DNA of 64,000 nucleotides, taken from the NCBI RefSeq assembly GCF_003315485.1, contig NZ_QNSE01000004.1, forward strand, positions 248,001-312,000. The letters run 5' to 3'. Below the pieces are notes generated by a model. It saw only the letters and a program-made list of their open reading frames with translations. It was not told the origin of the DNA and did no database searches. Positions 1 to 8,370 of the stretch are shown here, piece by piece. The translations under genes and the position numbers were made by a program. Numbering within the stretch: position 1 is the first letter of the stretch; each line of letters opens with the position of its first letter. This DNA comes from Marinomonas rhizomae. GTDB taxonomy: Bacteria > Pseudomonadota > Gammaproteobacteria > Pseudomonadales > Marinomonadaceae.

Positions 1-768
1 CGGTATGTATCAGCTTTAGCTTATTATGATAAGAGTATCGCATTAAAGCGGACGCAGCTTGATAGTATTCATAAAGACTTAAATTCACCAAGCTCACAAT
101 CAGTCAGAGGCGAACTTGAGATCCAAGCAGAACTAAAACATCGGCTTAATGATATCAAGCAATTTAACTCTTACCTTAAATACGCAAAGAGTAGAATGAA
201 AAATTTGAGTAAACAGTACTTCATTTTAGACGGGGAAGAAAAGAGGCTTAAAGGTTTAGTCTCAACTGATGAAGAAACAATTCTTAAGTTCAAACGATCA
301 TTTATCTCACTACTAGACTCCTTCGGCTATAAAAGTAATGGCGTAAAAAATATAACTATCCGTGATCAGGCTCCTCACAGGCTCATGCCAATTGTCTTTA
401 TTGAGGGGCAAGAGCCTCAATATATTCGATATGTTTCATCTGCCAGTGATTTCGTAAGATCAATTTGGTCTTATTATCTTTGCCTACTGGAGATGGGGTC
501 TTTACATCCTGGGTTCCTGTTAATGGATGAACCTGGTCAGCATCAGATGCGAGTAGATAGTATGAAAGAGCTATTATCCCATAGCTCGAAACTAGGAAAG
601 CAAGTTATTCTGGCAATCTCACAAGATAGAGACTACGACAAAAAAGATGTAAATATTTCGGCCTTAATCGAAGGTATTGAGCCCAGTAAGATTCATATGC
701 TTCATATCGAGGATAAAACTTATTGTATTTCCCCAACTGAAATCCCTACTAACGATTCTGGGTTGTAA
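1..768 (+). CDS. C-terminal part of a coiled-coil ABC/SMC-like ATPase (5' truncated by window edge)
   Basis: The reading frame is open from base 1 and stops at 766-768, so about 255 C-terminal residues of a longer protein are visible. The first roughly 75 residues are charged and helical, with many K, E, Q and L, as at the end of a coiled-coil arm. About residue 173 there is a hydrophobic strand followed by Asp-Glu, LLMDEPGQHQM, which fits a Walker B motif with its D-loop. The segment SSASDFVRSI just upstream sits where an ABC signature would be but is degenerate. After Walker B, VILAISQD ends where the switch residue would lie, without the usual His. This is the ATPase lobe of an SMC/Rad50-like protein. 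Such proteins are common in DNA repair and in phage-defence islands. The N-terminal Walker A half and any partner genes lie outside the window, so I do not assign a system. Confidence 0.7.
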   Translation, partial: RYVSALAYYDKSIALKRTQLDSIHKDLNSPSSQSVRGELEIQAELKHRLNDIKQFNSYLKYAKSRMKNLSKQYFILDGEEKRLKGLVSTDEETILKFKRSFISLLDSFGYKSNGVKNITIRDQAPHRLMPIVFIEGQEPQYIRYVSSASDFVRSIWSYYLCLLEMGSLHPGFLLMDEPGQHQMRVDSMKELLSHSSKLGKQVILAISQDRDYDKKDVNISALIEGIEPSKIHMLHIEDKTYCISPTEIPTNDSGL

Positions 769-1022
769 GTCTTTCGCATGGTCAATATTTCTGCCAAGAC
801 TCAATTATATTATTAGGGCACGAGCCCTGTGTACTTTCGGATCAAAAATGTGTTGGTACAGAGAATAAGTACATCTTTCCGGACTGGTTTGGTTTTCCGC
901 TGTGATCGTAATCAGCCGCAAATGTAAACGTTAAAATACAACTCAACTTGGTATAAAGAAATCATAGCCCTACAACAAGGGCTCTCTACCAAGCACCCTT
1001 GTTCCTTTCCTAACCAAAAAAC
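769..1022. other. Non-coding gap after the edge ATPase gene
   Basis: A 254-bp stretch with no convincing gene. It holds a short GGGC-GCCC pair near 816-827 and the hairpin at 974-1003. No attachment site or repeated end was found that would mark an island boundary. Confidence 0.5.
974..1003 (-). terminator. Possible terminator hairpin downstream of the DUF1127 gene
   Basis: AACAAGGG (974-981) and CCCTTGTT (996-1003) are a perfect 8-bp inverted repeat lying just past the minus-strand stop at 1023. The U-tract is poor in both directions, so a terminator role is tentative. It could also serve the edge ATPase gene read from the left. Confidence 0.35.
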
Positions 1023-1265
1023 TCACTTCCAAACCGGTTTTCTTACTTCGTGATCCACGTCGGCAGCGGTGAGGCCGAGGTCTTTCAGTTGTGCTTCGTT
1101 TAAACGGCTAAGTCGGTTTCTAGTACGCCAGTTATGGGCGATTTTTTTGATGGCTGCTTTCCATGGTTTTTCTTTCAGGTTTTCTAATGTCGCTTTGCAG
1201 CATTGGCTTATGTCTATCTGGTGAGATGGGTTGTTGCTGAGTGTTTCTGGTGTGCCATTTTTCAT
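1023..1265 (-). CDS. DUF1127 (YjiS-like) small protein
   Basis: An 80-residue protein. The C-terminal half (NWRTRNRLSRLNEAQLKDLGL) fits the DUF1127 pattern: a basic helix, an Arg-x-Leu-x-x-Leu core and a D-[LI]-G-L ending. The start chosen is the ATG at 1265, because AAGGAG lies 7 nt upstream; the frame extends 22 codons further but without such a site. DUF1127 proteins are small, basic and mostly uncharacterised. Some alphaproteobacterial members act in RNA turnover and in phosphate or carbon responses. The gene is divergent from the LysR-type gene at 1394 with 128 bp between them, a layout that suggests control by that regulator (inference). Confidence 0.8.
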   Translation of the reverse strand: MKNGTPETLSNNPSHQIDISQCCKATLENLKEKPWKAAIKKIAHNWRTRNRLSRLNEAQLKDLGLTAADVDHEVRKPVWK

Positions 1266-1393
1266 GATGTTGCTCCTTGTGTTTGTCTGTTTTTGATACT
1301 CTGTAGATAAATAATCGTTTATTAATTGCACTACGACAAACGAGAAAAAGTGTTTTATAGTTAAGAAAATCTTACTTATAAAAGGTGTGTTTC

Positions 1394-2347
1394 ATGTCTT
1401 CCAGTCGAGCTTTGCCGCCGCTTAAATCCTTGCAGGCGTTTCGTTATGCGGCGCAGTCGTTGAGTTTTAAGAAGGCGGCGGAGTCGCTTTTTGTGACGCA
1501 GGCGGCGGTGAGTCAGCAGATCAAAACTTTGGAGCAGGCGCTAAGCGTTGAGTTGTTTGAACGGCACACTCGCCAAGTGGTGCTGACGTCGGAAGGGCAG
1601 TATTTGTTTGATTATGTTGAGAAGGCGTTTGGTTTATTAGAAGAGGGTGTAAAAGGTATTACGGAAGATCCGAATCCCAATACTTTGGTGATCAGTTCGG
1701 TACCGTCGTTTTCGAGCCGTTGGTTGGTGTCGCGTTTGGGTGGGTTTCAAGCGCAAGAGCCGGAGATTAATCTTCGCTTGAGCCCAAGTATTGAGTTATC
1801 GACGTTTGCGGATAGCGATTTGGATTTGTGTATTCGTTTAGGTCGTGGCGAGTACGCTGGGCTAAAATCACAGCTTTTATTCAAAGAGCATTTGGTGTTG
1901 GTGTGTCATCCGTCGATGATTCATATGGATGAACCGATTAAAGAACAGTTGATCAATATTCCGGTTATTACTGATACTGGGCCAGACGTTCGGCATGTTT
2001 GGCCTGTGTTGCAGCGATTTTTAGATCTATACGATATGCCGATGAAGTCGCATTTGCATGTGGCGGATTCGACTTCTTTGGTGGAGGCGTTGTTGTCTTG
2101 TCAGGGGCTGGCGATGATGCGTTACGGTTTGGTGTACGAGCAGATAGAGAAGGGGCAGTTGATTTGCCCGCTGCCTATTTACATGAAATCGCAATATGAC
2201 TTTTACTTTGTCGCGCCGGCGCCGCATTTTAAGTATCAGAAGGTGATGGCATTTAAGCATTGGATTGAAGATGAGGTGAAGGTGATTGATTTGTCTTGGA
2301 AAGCGTATTTGAAGAGTCAGCCTGATATGGAAGAAGTTAGGGTTTAA
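1394..2347 (+). CDS. LysR-family transcriptional regulator, GcvA-like
   Basis: A 317-residue LysR-type regulator. The N-terminal winged HTH (about residues 5-65) contains SLSFKKAAESLFVTQAAVSQ and the following QIKTLEQALSVELFERH, the standard recognition-helix and wing pattern. The opening RALPPLKSLQAF is typical of the GcvA/AmpR branch. The remainder is the periplasmic-binding-protein-like effector domain. The ATG at 1394 is preferred over a GTG nine bases earlier because AAGG lies 8 nt before it. It is divergent from the DUF1127 gene, the most likely target besides itself. The effector cannot be inferred. Confidence 0.88.
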   Translation: MSSSRALPPLKSLQAFRYAAQSLSFKKAAESLFVTQAAVSQQIKTLEQALSVELFERHTRQVVLTSEGQYLFDYVEKAFGLLEEGVKGITEDPNPNTLVISSVPSFSSRWLVSRLGGFQAQEPEINLRLSPSIELSTFADSDLDLCIRLGRGEYAGLKSQLLFKEHLVLVCHPSMIHMDEPIKEQLINIPVITDTGPDVRHVWPVLQRFLDLYDMPMKSHLHVADSTSLVEALLSCQGLAMMRYGLVYEQIEKGQLICPLPIYMKSQYDFYFVAPAPHFKYQKVMAFKHWIEDEVKVIDLSWKAYLKSQPDMEEVRV

Positions 2348-2498
2348 GTTATATTTATTGTGCATGGTGCTTGGTATGTGGTGTGGATGATATTTGTCAA
2401 CTCAGGGCGTTCGAACATAGACGATTATTTTTAGGAAAAAAATCGGCAAATTTGTTACAGTCTGTCGTTAGTTAAAAATAAGGTAGTACCTCTGTATT

Positions 2499-3836
2499 AT
2501 GCCCATTAGAAATTTATTCGGTTCATTGCCTACGTTTGCGGTTGGACCTGACCAATTCCATGTTCTGCAATCTGCCCTTAGTTTTCGAGAATATTTGTTA
2601 GAAGCGATCCATAACGCGACGTCGAGAATTTATCTTGTTGCGCTTTATCTTGAAAATGATGAAGCAGGTAGGGACGTTTTGACGGCGGCTTATGAAGCTA
2701 AGCAGCGTAATCCTGAGTTAGACATTGTTATTTGTGTGGATTGGCATCGTGCGCAGCGCGGTTTGATCGGTGCAGAAAAAGCCAAAGGCAACGCCGCTAT
2801 GTATCAGGCGTTTGCGGATAAATATGAGTATGCGATTCCTGTTTATGGTGTGCCAGTTCGTAATCGTGAAGTGTTTGGTGTATTGCATTTAAAAGGATTT
2901 GTAATCGACGATACGGTGATTTACAGCGGTGCCAGTATCAATAATGTCTATCTTCACCGACAAGATCGTTATCGGTTTGATCGTTACCATGTTATTCAGA
3001 ATTCATCGCTGGCAGATAGTATGGCGAGATTTATTCGTTACGAGATGATTCAGCACCCTGCGGTGAATAATCTTGCTGAAGCGGATTTACCTTCAACGAA
3101 AGAGCTAAAATCGGTGATTCGACAGTTTAGAATGTCGTTGAGCAAGTCATTTTATAGTGGTGAAAAACAGGCTGTAGGTGATCATCAGGTGGCGGTGACG
3201 CCTATGGTGGGCGTGGGTAAGCGTAACAATGTGCTTAATCAAAAAATCACCGTGCTCTTGGCGGATGCAAAACGGGAGATTGTTCTTTGTACGCCGTATT
3301 TTAATCTCCCCAAAGTGGTGTTGAGAGAAGTGAAGCGCGCTATTAAGCGTGGTGTGAAGGTTCATTTTGTCGTGGGGGATAAAACGGCCAGCGATTTTTA
3401 TATTGCACCAGATAAGCCTTTTAAAGCCATTGGTGGTTTGCCCTATTTGTACGAGATGAATCTGCGTAAGTTTGCATACGCTAATGAAGGTTATATCGCG
3501 TCGGGCGGTTTGTCGATTCACTTATGGAAGCACGACAGCAATAGTTATCACCTAAAAGGGCTTTGGGTAGATGCTTGTACCATGTTGCTAACGGGCAATA
3601 ATGTGAACCCAAGAGCCTGGGCGCTTGATTTAGAAAATGGTTTATTGATTGAAGACCCAAAGCAGCATTTGCTTGCGAAGTTTACGGCGGAATTTGACAA
3701 TATTCATCAGCATACGCAGCAAATTTCCTCTTATAAACAGCTTGAAACTATTCATGATTACCCTGTGAAAATTCAAAGGCTGTTGAAGAAGGTTATTCGC
3801 ACGCGGGCGGATAGGTTGCTTAAGCGAATTTTGTAG
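2499..3836 (+). CDS. pssA: CDP-diacylglycerol-serine O-phosphatidyltransferase (phosphatidylserine synthase)
   Basis: This enzyme makes phosphatidylserine from CDP-diacylglycerol and L-serine, the first committed step to phosphatidylethanolamine. The 445 residues match the E. coli-type PssA of the phospholipase D superfamily, which is membrane-associated rather than integral. Two HKD-type motifs are visible. The first is HLKGFVIDD (His130, Lys132, with Asp about 137), followed by SGASINN. The second is HLKGLWVDA (His351, Lys353, Asp358), followed by TGNNVNPRAW. Length is normal for the family. The Shine-Dalgarno is unusual: the only purine-rich stretch, AAGG, sits about 15 nt before the ATG. 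The partner decarboxylase gene psd lies about 38 kb away at 41559. A strong terminator follows. Confidence 0.95.
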   Translation: MPIRNLFGSLPTFAVGPDQFHVLQSALSFREYLLEAIHNATSRIYLVALYLENDEAGRDVLTAAYEAKQRNPELDIVICVDWHRAQRGLIGAEKAKGNAAMYQAFADKYEYAIPVYGVPVRNREVFGVLHLKGFVIDDTVIYSGASINNVYLHRQDRYRFDRYHVIQNSSLADSMARFIRYEMIQHPAVNNLAEADLPSTKELKSVIRQFRMSLSKSFYSGEKQAVGDHQVAVTPMVGVGKRNNVLNQKITVLLADAKREIVLCTPYFNLPKVVLREVKRAIKRGVKVHFVVGDKTASDFYIAPDKPFKAIGGLPYLYEMNLRKFAYANEGYIASGGLSIHLWKHDSNSYHLKGLWVDACTMLLTGNNVNPRAWALDLENGLLIEDPKQHLLAKFTAEFDNIHQHTQQISSYKQLETIHDYPVKIQRLLKKVIRTRADRLLKRIL

Positions 3837-3863
3837 GTTTTGAATGCCTTCTTTTTAATGAAT

Positions 3864-3894
3864 GGGTTGAAGGTGTCTGCTTCAACCCTTTTTT
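3864..3894 (+). terminator. Rho-independent terminator after pssA
   Basis: GGGTTGAAG (3864-3872) pairs with CTTCAACCC (3880-3888) across a 7-nt loop and is followed by six T. It ends pssA just before the convergent catabolic operon. Confidence 0.85.
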
Positions 3895-3901
3895 ATATGA
3901 T

Positions 3902-4606
3902 CTAGTTCTGATTAATATCCAGTTGTATAGAGCCAACCCCCTCGATAGCACCAATAATTCTATCACCTGGCAGAACAGGGCCAACGCCGTCTGGTGTGCC
4001 GGTGTAGATAAGATCGCCCGGTTGTAAGTGATAGAACTTAGACAAGTGCGCTATGATTTCACGAACGTTCCAGATTAAAAGGTTCAGATTTGAAGCTTGT
4101 TTTGTCTTACCATTTACTGCTAATTCGATTTTTCCTTCTGTTAACACTCCGGTTTTAGCGATTGGGACGATCGGTGCTAGAATCGCAGATTCTTCAAAGT
4201 CTTTCCCTAAATCCCATGGGCGTCCAGTTTCACGAGCTTTTAGCTGTAGGTCTCGACGTGTCATGTCTAGGCCGCAGGCGTAACCGAAGATAATATCTTC
4301 CGCTTGTTCTTCAGTGACGTTAAATCCTTCTTTGCCAATGGCAACCACAAACTCCATTTCATAATGATAGTTGGTGGTTTGCGGTGGATAGTCAATGTTA
4401 ATACCACTGGGTACATACGTGCTGGCGTCCTTGATGAAGTAAAAGGGTTCTTGTGTGGTTTTATCCACTGCAACACCCATTTCAGCGGCGTGAGCATGGT
4501 AATTTCGTCCTACGCAAAAAATACGATGAATTGGAAATACCTCGTCAGTGCCGACTATGTTAGCTAGAACGGCGTCTTTGGCTGGGAATGCGAGTTTGTT
4601 TGTCAT
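3902..4606 (-). CDS. nagK: Fumarylpyruvate hydrolase (FAH family)
   Basis: The last enzyme of the gentisate route, splitting fumarylpyruvate into fumarate and pyruvate in the cytoplasm. The 234 residues form a single fumarylacetoacetate-hydrolase domain. It opens with CVGRNYHAHAAEMG, has the metal-ligand region YEMEFVVAIG, then CGLDMTRRDLQ and GRPWDLGKDFEESA, and ends with GDLIYTGTPDGVGPV. Length fits the short hydrolases of this pathway rather than the longer two-domain tyrosine-pathway enzyme. The ATG at 4606 is preceded by AAGGAC. It is the promoter-distal gene of the minus-strand operon, 45 bp after the gentisate dioxygenase gene, which fixes its substrate. A generic FAH hydrolase is the alternative by sequence alone. 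Confidence 0.9.
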   Translation of the reverse strand: MTNKLAFPAKDAVLANIVGTDEVFPIHRIFCVGRNYHAHAAEMGVAVDKTTQEPFYFIKDASTYVPSGINIDYPPQTTNYHYEMEFVVAIGKEGFNVTEEQAEDIIFGYACGLDMTRRDLQLKARETGRPWDLGKDFEESAILAPIVPIAKTGVLTEGKIELAVNGKTKQASNLNLLIWNVREIIAHLSKFYHLQPGDLIYTGTPDGVGPVLPGDRIIGAIEGVGSIQLDINQN

Positions 4607-4651
4607 GGTTCTGTCCTTTTATTAGCGATGAATGTATAAAGCGATTAGGGA

Positions 4652-5683
4652 TCAAAAAATGCCGAGATAGCGATGCAGCGGCGCTTCATCGGCGGTAATG
4701 ATGAAAGCTGGCTTGGTTGCCGAAGTGTTGTTAAGGGTGATGTCTGTGTAACCTGGGGCGCTGAGGGTGTCTTTTTCTGCCCATTGAATCGCGCTATTGG
4801 AGTCGACTTTGATCGAACCGTTTCCTTCAACGATATGGAATACGCAAGCCGTCGTACGTTTGGGAAGAGATAGGGTTTCGCTGGGGCGTAACATCATGGC
4901 ACCGAAGCCGATACTCGGGAATAAACTTGCCCCTGTCTCAGGGTTTACATAAGCAATGCGGATAGGATGTTTGTTGTAGTGTTCAGCCATTTCAACAAGA
5001 CAAGCACGAGTTTTTGTCCATGGGTAACGCAGCATGGGCGAATGTGTGTTTTCTCTTTGGAAGTCTAATTCAGGAACCACGCCAGCGGCACTGTATTCTG
5101 CAAATGACTTGTCACGATTAAGAGTATTGATTTGTGTTGTGCCCTCTATTGCCCAAGAACCTTCTAGTTGATAGATCAATGGCAAATCTAAGATGTCTAG
5201 CCAGATGATAGGGCCGTTGCCATCATGTTGGTGTTCGTGCCATTTTCCTGAAGGCGTTAATATCAAGTCACCACGCTCCATTATACAAGGCTCGCCATCG
5301 ACAATAGTGGTAGCTCCTTCGCCTTCAATAATGATGCGTACAGCATTGGGCGTATGGCGATGATTTGGGGCGGTTTCCCCCGGCAAAATTAACTGTAAAC
5401 CCATATAGATACTAGGTGTTGCTTGCATGTTTGTTAAGCCATGGCCCGGGTTGGCCAAGACTAAAACACGGCGCTCGGCTTTTTCCATTGGTGTTAAATC
5501 GCCCGCTTCGATCAGCAAAGGACGAAGGTCATCAAAGTGCCAATTTAATGTTTGGGTTTTACGACTTGGGACTTTGTGGGGTAGTACTGCGCGCATGTTG
5601 GGCCACAGTGGTACTAAATTTAACTCGGTTAATCTGTCACGATAGGATTGAGGTAAATCCTCTAGGGTTCCTAATGAGTGCAT
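4652..5683 (-). CDS. nagI: Gentisate 1,2-dioxygenase (cupin)
   Basis: Opens the ring of gentisate (2,5-dihydroxybenzoate) with O2 to give maleylpyruvate, using Fe(II). The 343-residue protein is a bicupin. The first cupin carries the iron-ligand motif HRHTPNAVRI and, about 40 residues on, KWHEHQHDG. The second cupin near the C terminus has lost most His residues, as is usual for this family. Length matches known gentisate dioxygenases (about 340-370). GAGGAG lies 7 nt before the ATG. The neighbours are the isomerase and hydrolase that consume the product. Confidence 0.93.
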   Translation of the reverse strand: MHSLGTLEDLPQSYRDRLTELNLVPLWPNMRAVLPHKVPSRKTQTLNWHFDDLRPLLIEAGDLTPMEKAERRVLVLANPGHGLTNMQATPSIYMGLQLILPGETAPNHRHTPNAVRIIIEGEGATTIVDGEPCIMERGDLILTPSGKWHEHQHDGNGPIIWLDILDLPLIYQLEGSWAIEGTTQINTLNRDKSFAEYSAAGVVPELDFQRENTHSPMLRYPWTKTRACLVEMAEHYNKHPIRIAYVNPETGASLFPSIGFGAMMLRPSETLSLPKRTTACVFHIVEGNGSIKVDSNSAIQWAEKDTLSAPGYTDITLNNTSATKPAFIITADEAPLHRYLGIF

Positions 5684-5721
5684 GTGCTTCTCCTCATATT
5701 TCGTTTTGGGTCTAATAGTGG

Positions 5722-6363
5722 TTAGGCGATAAAATCGGGTTGCTGATTGGGAGCCGCTCGCTGGAAAGCAGGCTGCAGTTGGCAGTGATCATAAACAGCT
5801 AATACCTTAGGAAAAGCGGATAAATTACAACCAAAGCGCAAAGCATTAGCGACTTGTGGAATCAAACAGCAATCTGCCAATGTCGCTTTATCACCAAAAC
5901 AATAAGAGCCGTGGCCATGTCTTGTTAGTAGTGCTTCTACTGAAGTAAAGCCTTCATTGATCCAGTGTTGATACCACGTAACTTTTTGTTCCTCGCTGAT
6001 GCCCAGTTCATTTTTTAAATAACTTAAAATGCGCAAGTTATTGACTGGGTGCATGTCACTGGCAATTATGTGGGCGACTTCTAGTATTCTGGCTTTTGCT
6101 AACGTATTGTCTGGCAGTAAAGGCGTTTCGGGATACGAACATTCCAAGTAATCTAGGATTGCCATTGATTGAGTCAGCGTTTGGCCATCATCTGTAACGA
6201 GAACCGGCACCCCCTTAGCAGGGTTGAGTTTGATATGCTCCTCGGAAGCTTGCTCGTCAATGCGAATATTGACGCCGTGGTGTTGGTAATCAACCCCTTT
6301 TAAAGCGAGAGCAATACGCACTCGATAGGAGGTTGAACTGTTAAAGAAATGGTATAGCTGCAT
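5722..6363 (-). CDS. nagL: Maleylpyruvate isomerase, zeta-class glutathione S-transferase
   Basis: Glutathione-dependent cis-trans isomerase turning maleylpyruvate into fumarylpyruvate. The 213 residues have the GST thioredoxin fold at the N terminus with the zeta-class active-site segment SSTSYRVRIALALKG (about residues 9-23), and the all-helical C-terminal domain. By sequence alone it could be maleylacetoacetate isomerase of tyrosine catabolism. Its position between the transporter and gentisate dioxygenase argues for maleylpyruvate. AGGAAA precedes the ATG. Confidence 0.9.
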   Translation of the reverse strand: MQLYHFFNSSTSYRVRIALALKGVDYQHHGVNIRIDEQASEEHIKLNPAKGVPVLVTDDGQTLTQSMAILDYLECSYPETPLLPDNTLAKARILEVAHIIASDMHPVNNLRILSYLKNELGISEEQKVTWYQHWINEGFTSVEALLTRHGHGSYCFGDKATLADCCLIPQVANALRFGCNLSAFPKVLAVYDHCQLQPAFQRAAPNQQPDFIA

Positions 6364-6373
6364 GATACTTTTC

Positions 6374-8317
6374 CTATGATTGAGTGGTTTCAGGTGAAGG
6401 TTGTGAGTTTGTTTTTTTCATAAAAGACGTTACTAAGAGCAACACCACTAATAATCCAAATCCCGCTATTTTAGGCAGGGTTGGTGTATCGCCACCTTGT
6501 AAATTAGGGAGCAAAAATAAGCTTCCAGTAATAACAAAATTGATCCGAAAGATGAGGCTAAGCTTGCTTTTGAAATAACCCGCAAAGCCAACAGATACGG
6601 CCCAAACACCGACCAATGCACTTGTTACCGTGATGACGATTTGTGATATTTCACCGATCAGTAGAAGGGAGGGCGTGGTGACAAATAAGAACGGTATAAT
6701 ATAAGCCGTCCAGCCCAGTCTCATTGAGGTGAGTGCCGTTTTCATCGGATTCGCCTTGGCGATACTGGCGGCAAAGAAAGCGCCAATGGCGATGGGTGGA
6801 GTAACCATAGACATCATTCCCAGATAGAAGATAAACAGATGTGCCGCAATCGGTTCTACACCTACTTGAATCAGAGAAGGGGCAACTAAAACAGCCAGTA
6901 ATAAATACACTCCGACGGTTGGCATCCCCATGCCAAGCACAATACAGACTACCGCAGATATCACTAACAGAAGGAATAGGTTACCTTGGCCCAATTCCAC
7001 TAAGAAGTAGGTTAAACCGAAGCCCAAACCTGTGATGTTTAGAATGCCAATAATGAATCCAGCAGCGGCGCCAATCATGATGATATCGACGATGGAATGT
7101 CCTGTTTCCTCTAGGCTCCCCCAAATGTCTTTGGCGTTCATTCGTTTGCCTTTGTAGCCTTTCACAAGGCCGACAATCAGTGCACCAAGTGCTCCCCAAA
7201 GAGCCGCTGTTTCTGGACGTTGGTTAAAGGTAAATAAAGCCAAAATCACGGCAGCGAAAGGGACAATGAAAATCCAACCTTGTTTTAGAACTCTTCTTTT
7301 GGAGGGGATGAGGGCTGGATCAATGGGGTTGATTTGCTCTTTTGCTGCTTCTAGGTCGACCTGAATATACAGTGCGGCATAATACAGAATGGCAGGTACT
7401 AAGGCGGCAATAACGACTGCGCTGTAGCCAATTTGTAAAAATTCTGCCATGAGAAATGCAACAGCGCCCATGACTGGAGGCATTATCTGCCCACCTGTTG
7501 ATGCCACGGTTTCTATTGCAGCGGCCGTATGAGGTTTAAAGCCGCCTTTCTTCATCATGCGAATGGTCACTACTCCCGTAGCAACAATGTTCGACACTAC
7601 TACACCAGAAATGGAGCCAAAGAGTGCTGAAGCAATGGTGGCGATTTTGCCTGAGCCACCCTTTCTTCGTCCCATCAGAGCTAAGGCTATATCGTTAAAA
7701 AAATCGGCTCCGCCAGAGCGTAGCAAGAGTTGTCCAAATAAAATGAAACCAATTACTATAGTCGCAGCGACATTTAGGGTTAAACCCAGCATACCGTTTG
7801 TGTCGACACCTAGATAAACGAACAGTCTGTCGAGAGTGATTTCACGAGTTTGCAAAGGACCGGAAAGGTGGCTGCCCAGTAGGGCAAAACCCATAAATAG
7901 CAAAACCACAATAACTAGAGTAACGCCCACGACTCGTCTTAATCCTTCTAATACCAGGCCAAAAAGAATGGCTGACACGACTAGGGCATCGATAGGAAGA
8001 TCTAATTGTCGTTCGACAAGGTCAGGGTATTGTACGGCCAGATATAGGCTGGTGATTAAGCCTAGTAGAGCAATCAATCCATTGAGACTGCACTTCACTA
8101 AACTGTCTTGAGGTTTTAAAAAAACCAACGCGAGGCTGATTCCTAAAACGACGGCCAGATATTGCTCGGTATAAATTGCTATCCCCAGGCGGCTGAATAA
8201 GTCAGCAGCGAAAGCAATGGCAGCGAGGGCGATTAACACCCCCAAACCATTTCTTATTGCCGACATCATTGCAGGCTCGTGAATAACCACTTCTTGAGCT
8301 GAAGATTCTGTGTTCAT
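6374..8317 (-). CDS. TRAP transporter fused permease (DctQM, TAXI type)
   Basis: A 647-residue integral membrane protein with roughly 16-18 hydrophobic segments. The first part corresponds to the small 4-helix subunit and the rest to the 12-helix DctM subunit, fused as is typical of TAXI-type TRAP systems. Diagnostic segments are SGGADFFNDIALALMGRRKG, ASTGGQIMPPVMGAVAF and GMGMPTVGVYLLLAVLVAP. These transporters import organic acids with Na+ using a periplasmic binding protein, here the gene immediately upstream at 8371. Its place inside the salicylate/gentisate operon suggests that it imports the aromatic acid substrate (inference). Better-known nag clusters are not described with this transporter type, so the pairing is notable. 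AAAGGTG precedes the ATG. Confidence 0.9.
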   Translation of the reverse strand: MNTESSAQEVVIHEPAMMSAIRNGLGVLIALAAIAFAADLFSRLGIAIYTEQYLAVVLGISLALVFLKPQDSLVKCSLNGLIALLGLITSLYLAVQYPDLVERQLDLPIDALVVSAILFGLVLEGLRRVVGVTLVIVVLLFMGFALLGSHLSGPLQTREITLDRLFVYLGVDTNGMLGLTLNVAATIVIGFILFGQLLLRSGGADFFNDIALALMGRRKGGSGKIATIASALFGSISGVVVSNIVATGVVTIRMMKKGGFKPHTAAAIETVASTGGQIMPPVMGAVAFLMAEFLQIGYSAVVIAALVPAILYYAALYIQVDLEAAKEQINPIDPALIPSKRRVLKQGWIFIVPFAAVILALFTFNQRPETAALWGALGALIVGLVKGYKGKRMNAKDIWGSLEETGHSIVDIIMIGAAAGFIIGILNITGLGFGLTYFLVELGQGNLFLLLVISAVVCIVLGMGMPTVGVYLLLAVLVAPSLIQVGVEPIAAHLFIFYLGMMSMVTPPIAIGAFFAASIAKANPMKTALTSMRLGWTAYIIPFLFVTTPSLLLIGEISQIVITVTSALVGVWAVSVGFAGYFKSKLSLIFRINFVITGSLFLLPNLQGGDTPTLPKIAGFGLLVVLLLVTSFMKKTNSQPSPETTQS

Positions 8318-8370
8318 TTAAAGCACCTTTCACTGGAACAGAAATTGAAATAAAAGTAAAAAATGGTGGT

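Noticed and set aside
677..868. A 63-codon frame overlapping the end of the edge ATPase gene
   Set aside because: Out of frame with a credible gene, no ribosome site and no recognisable sequence.
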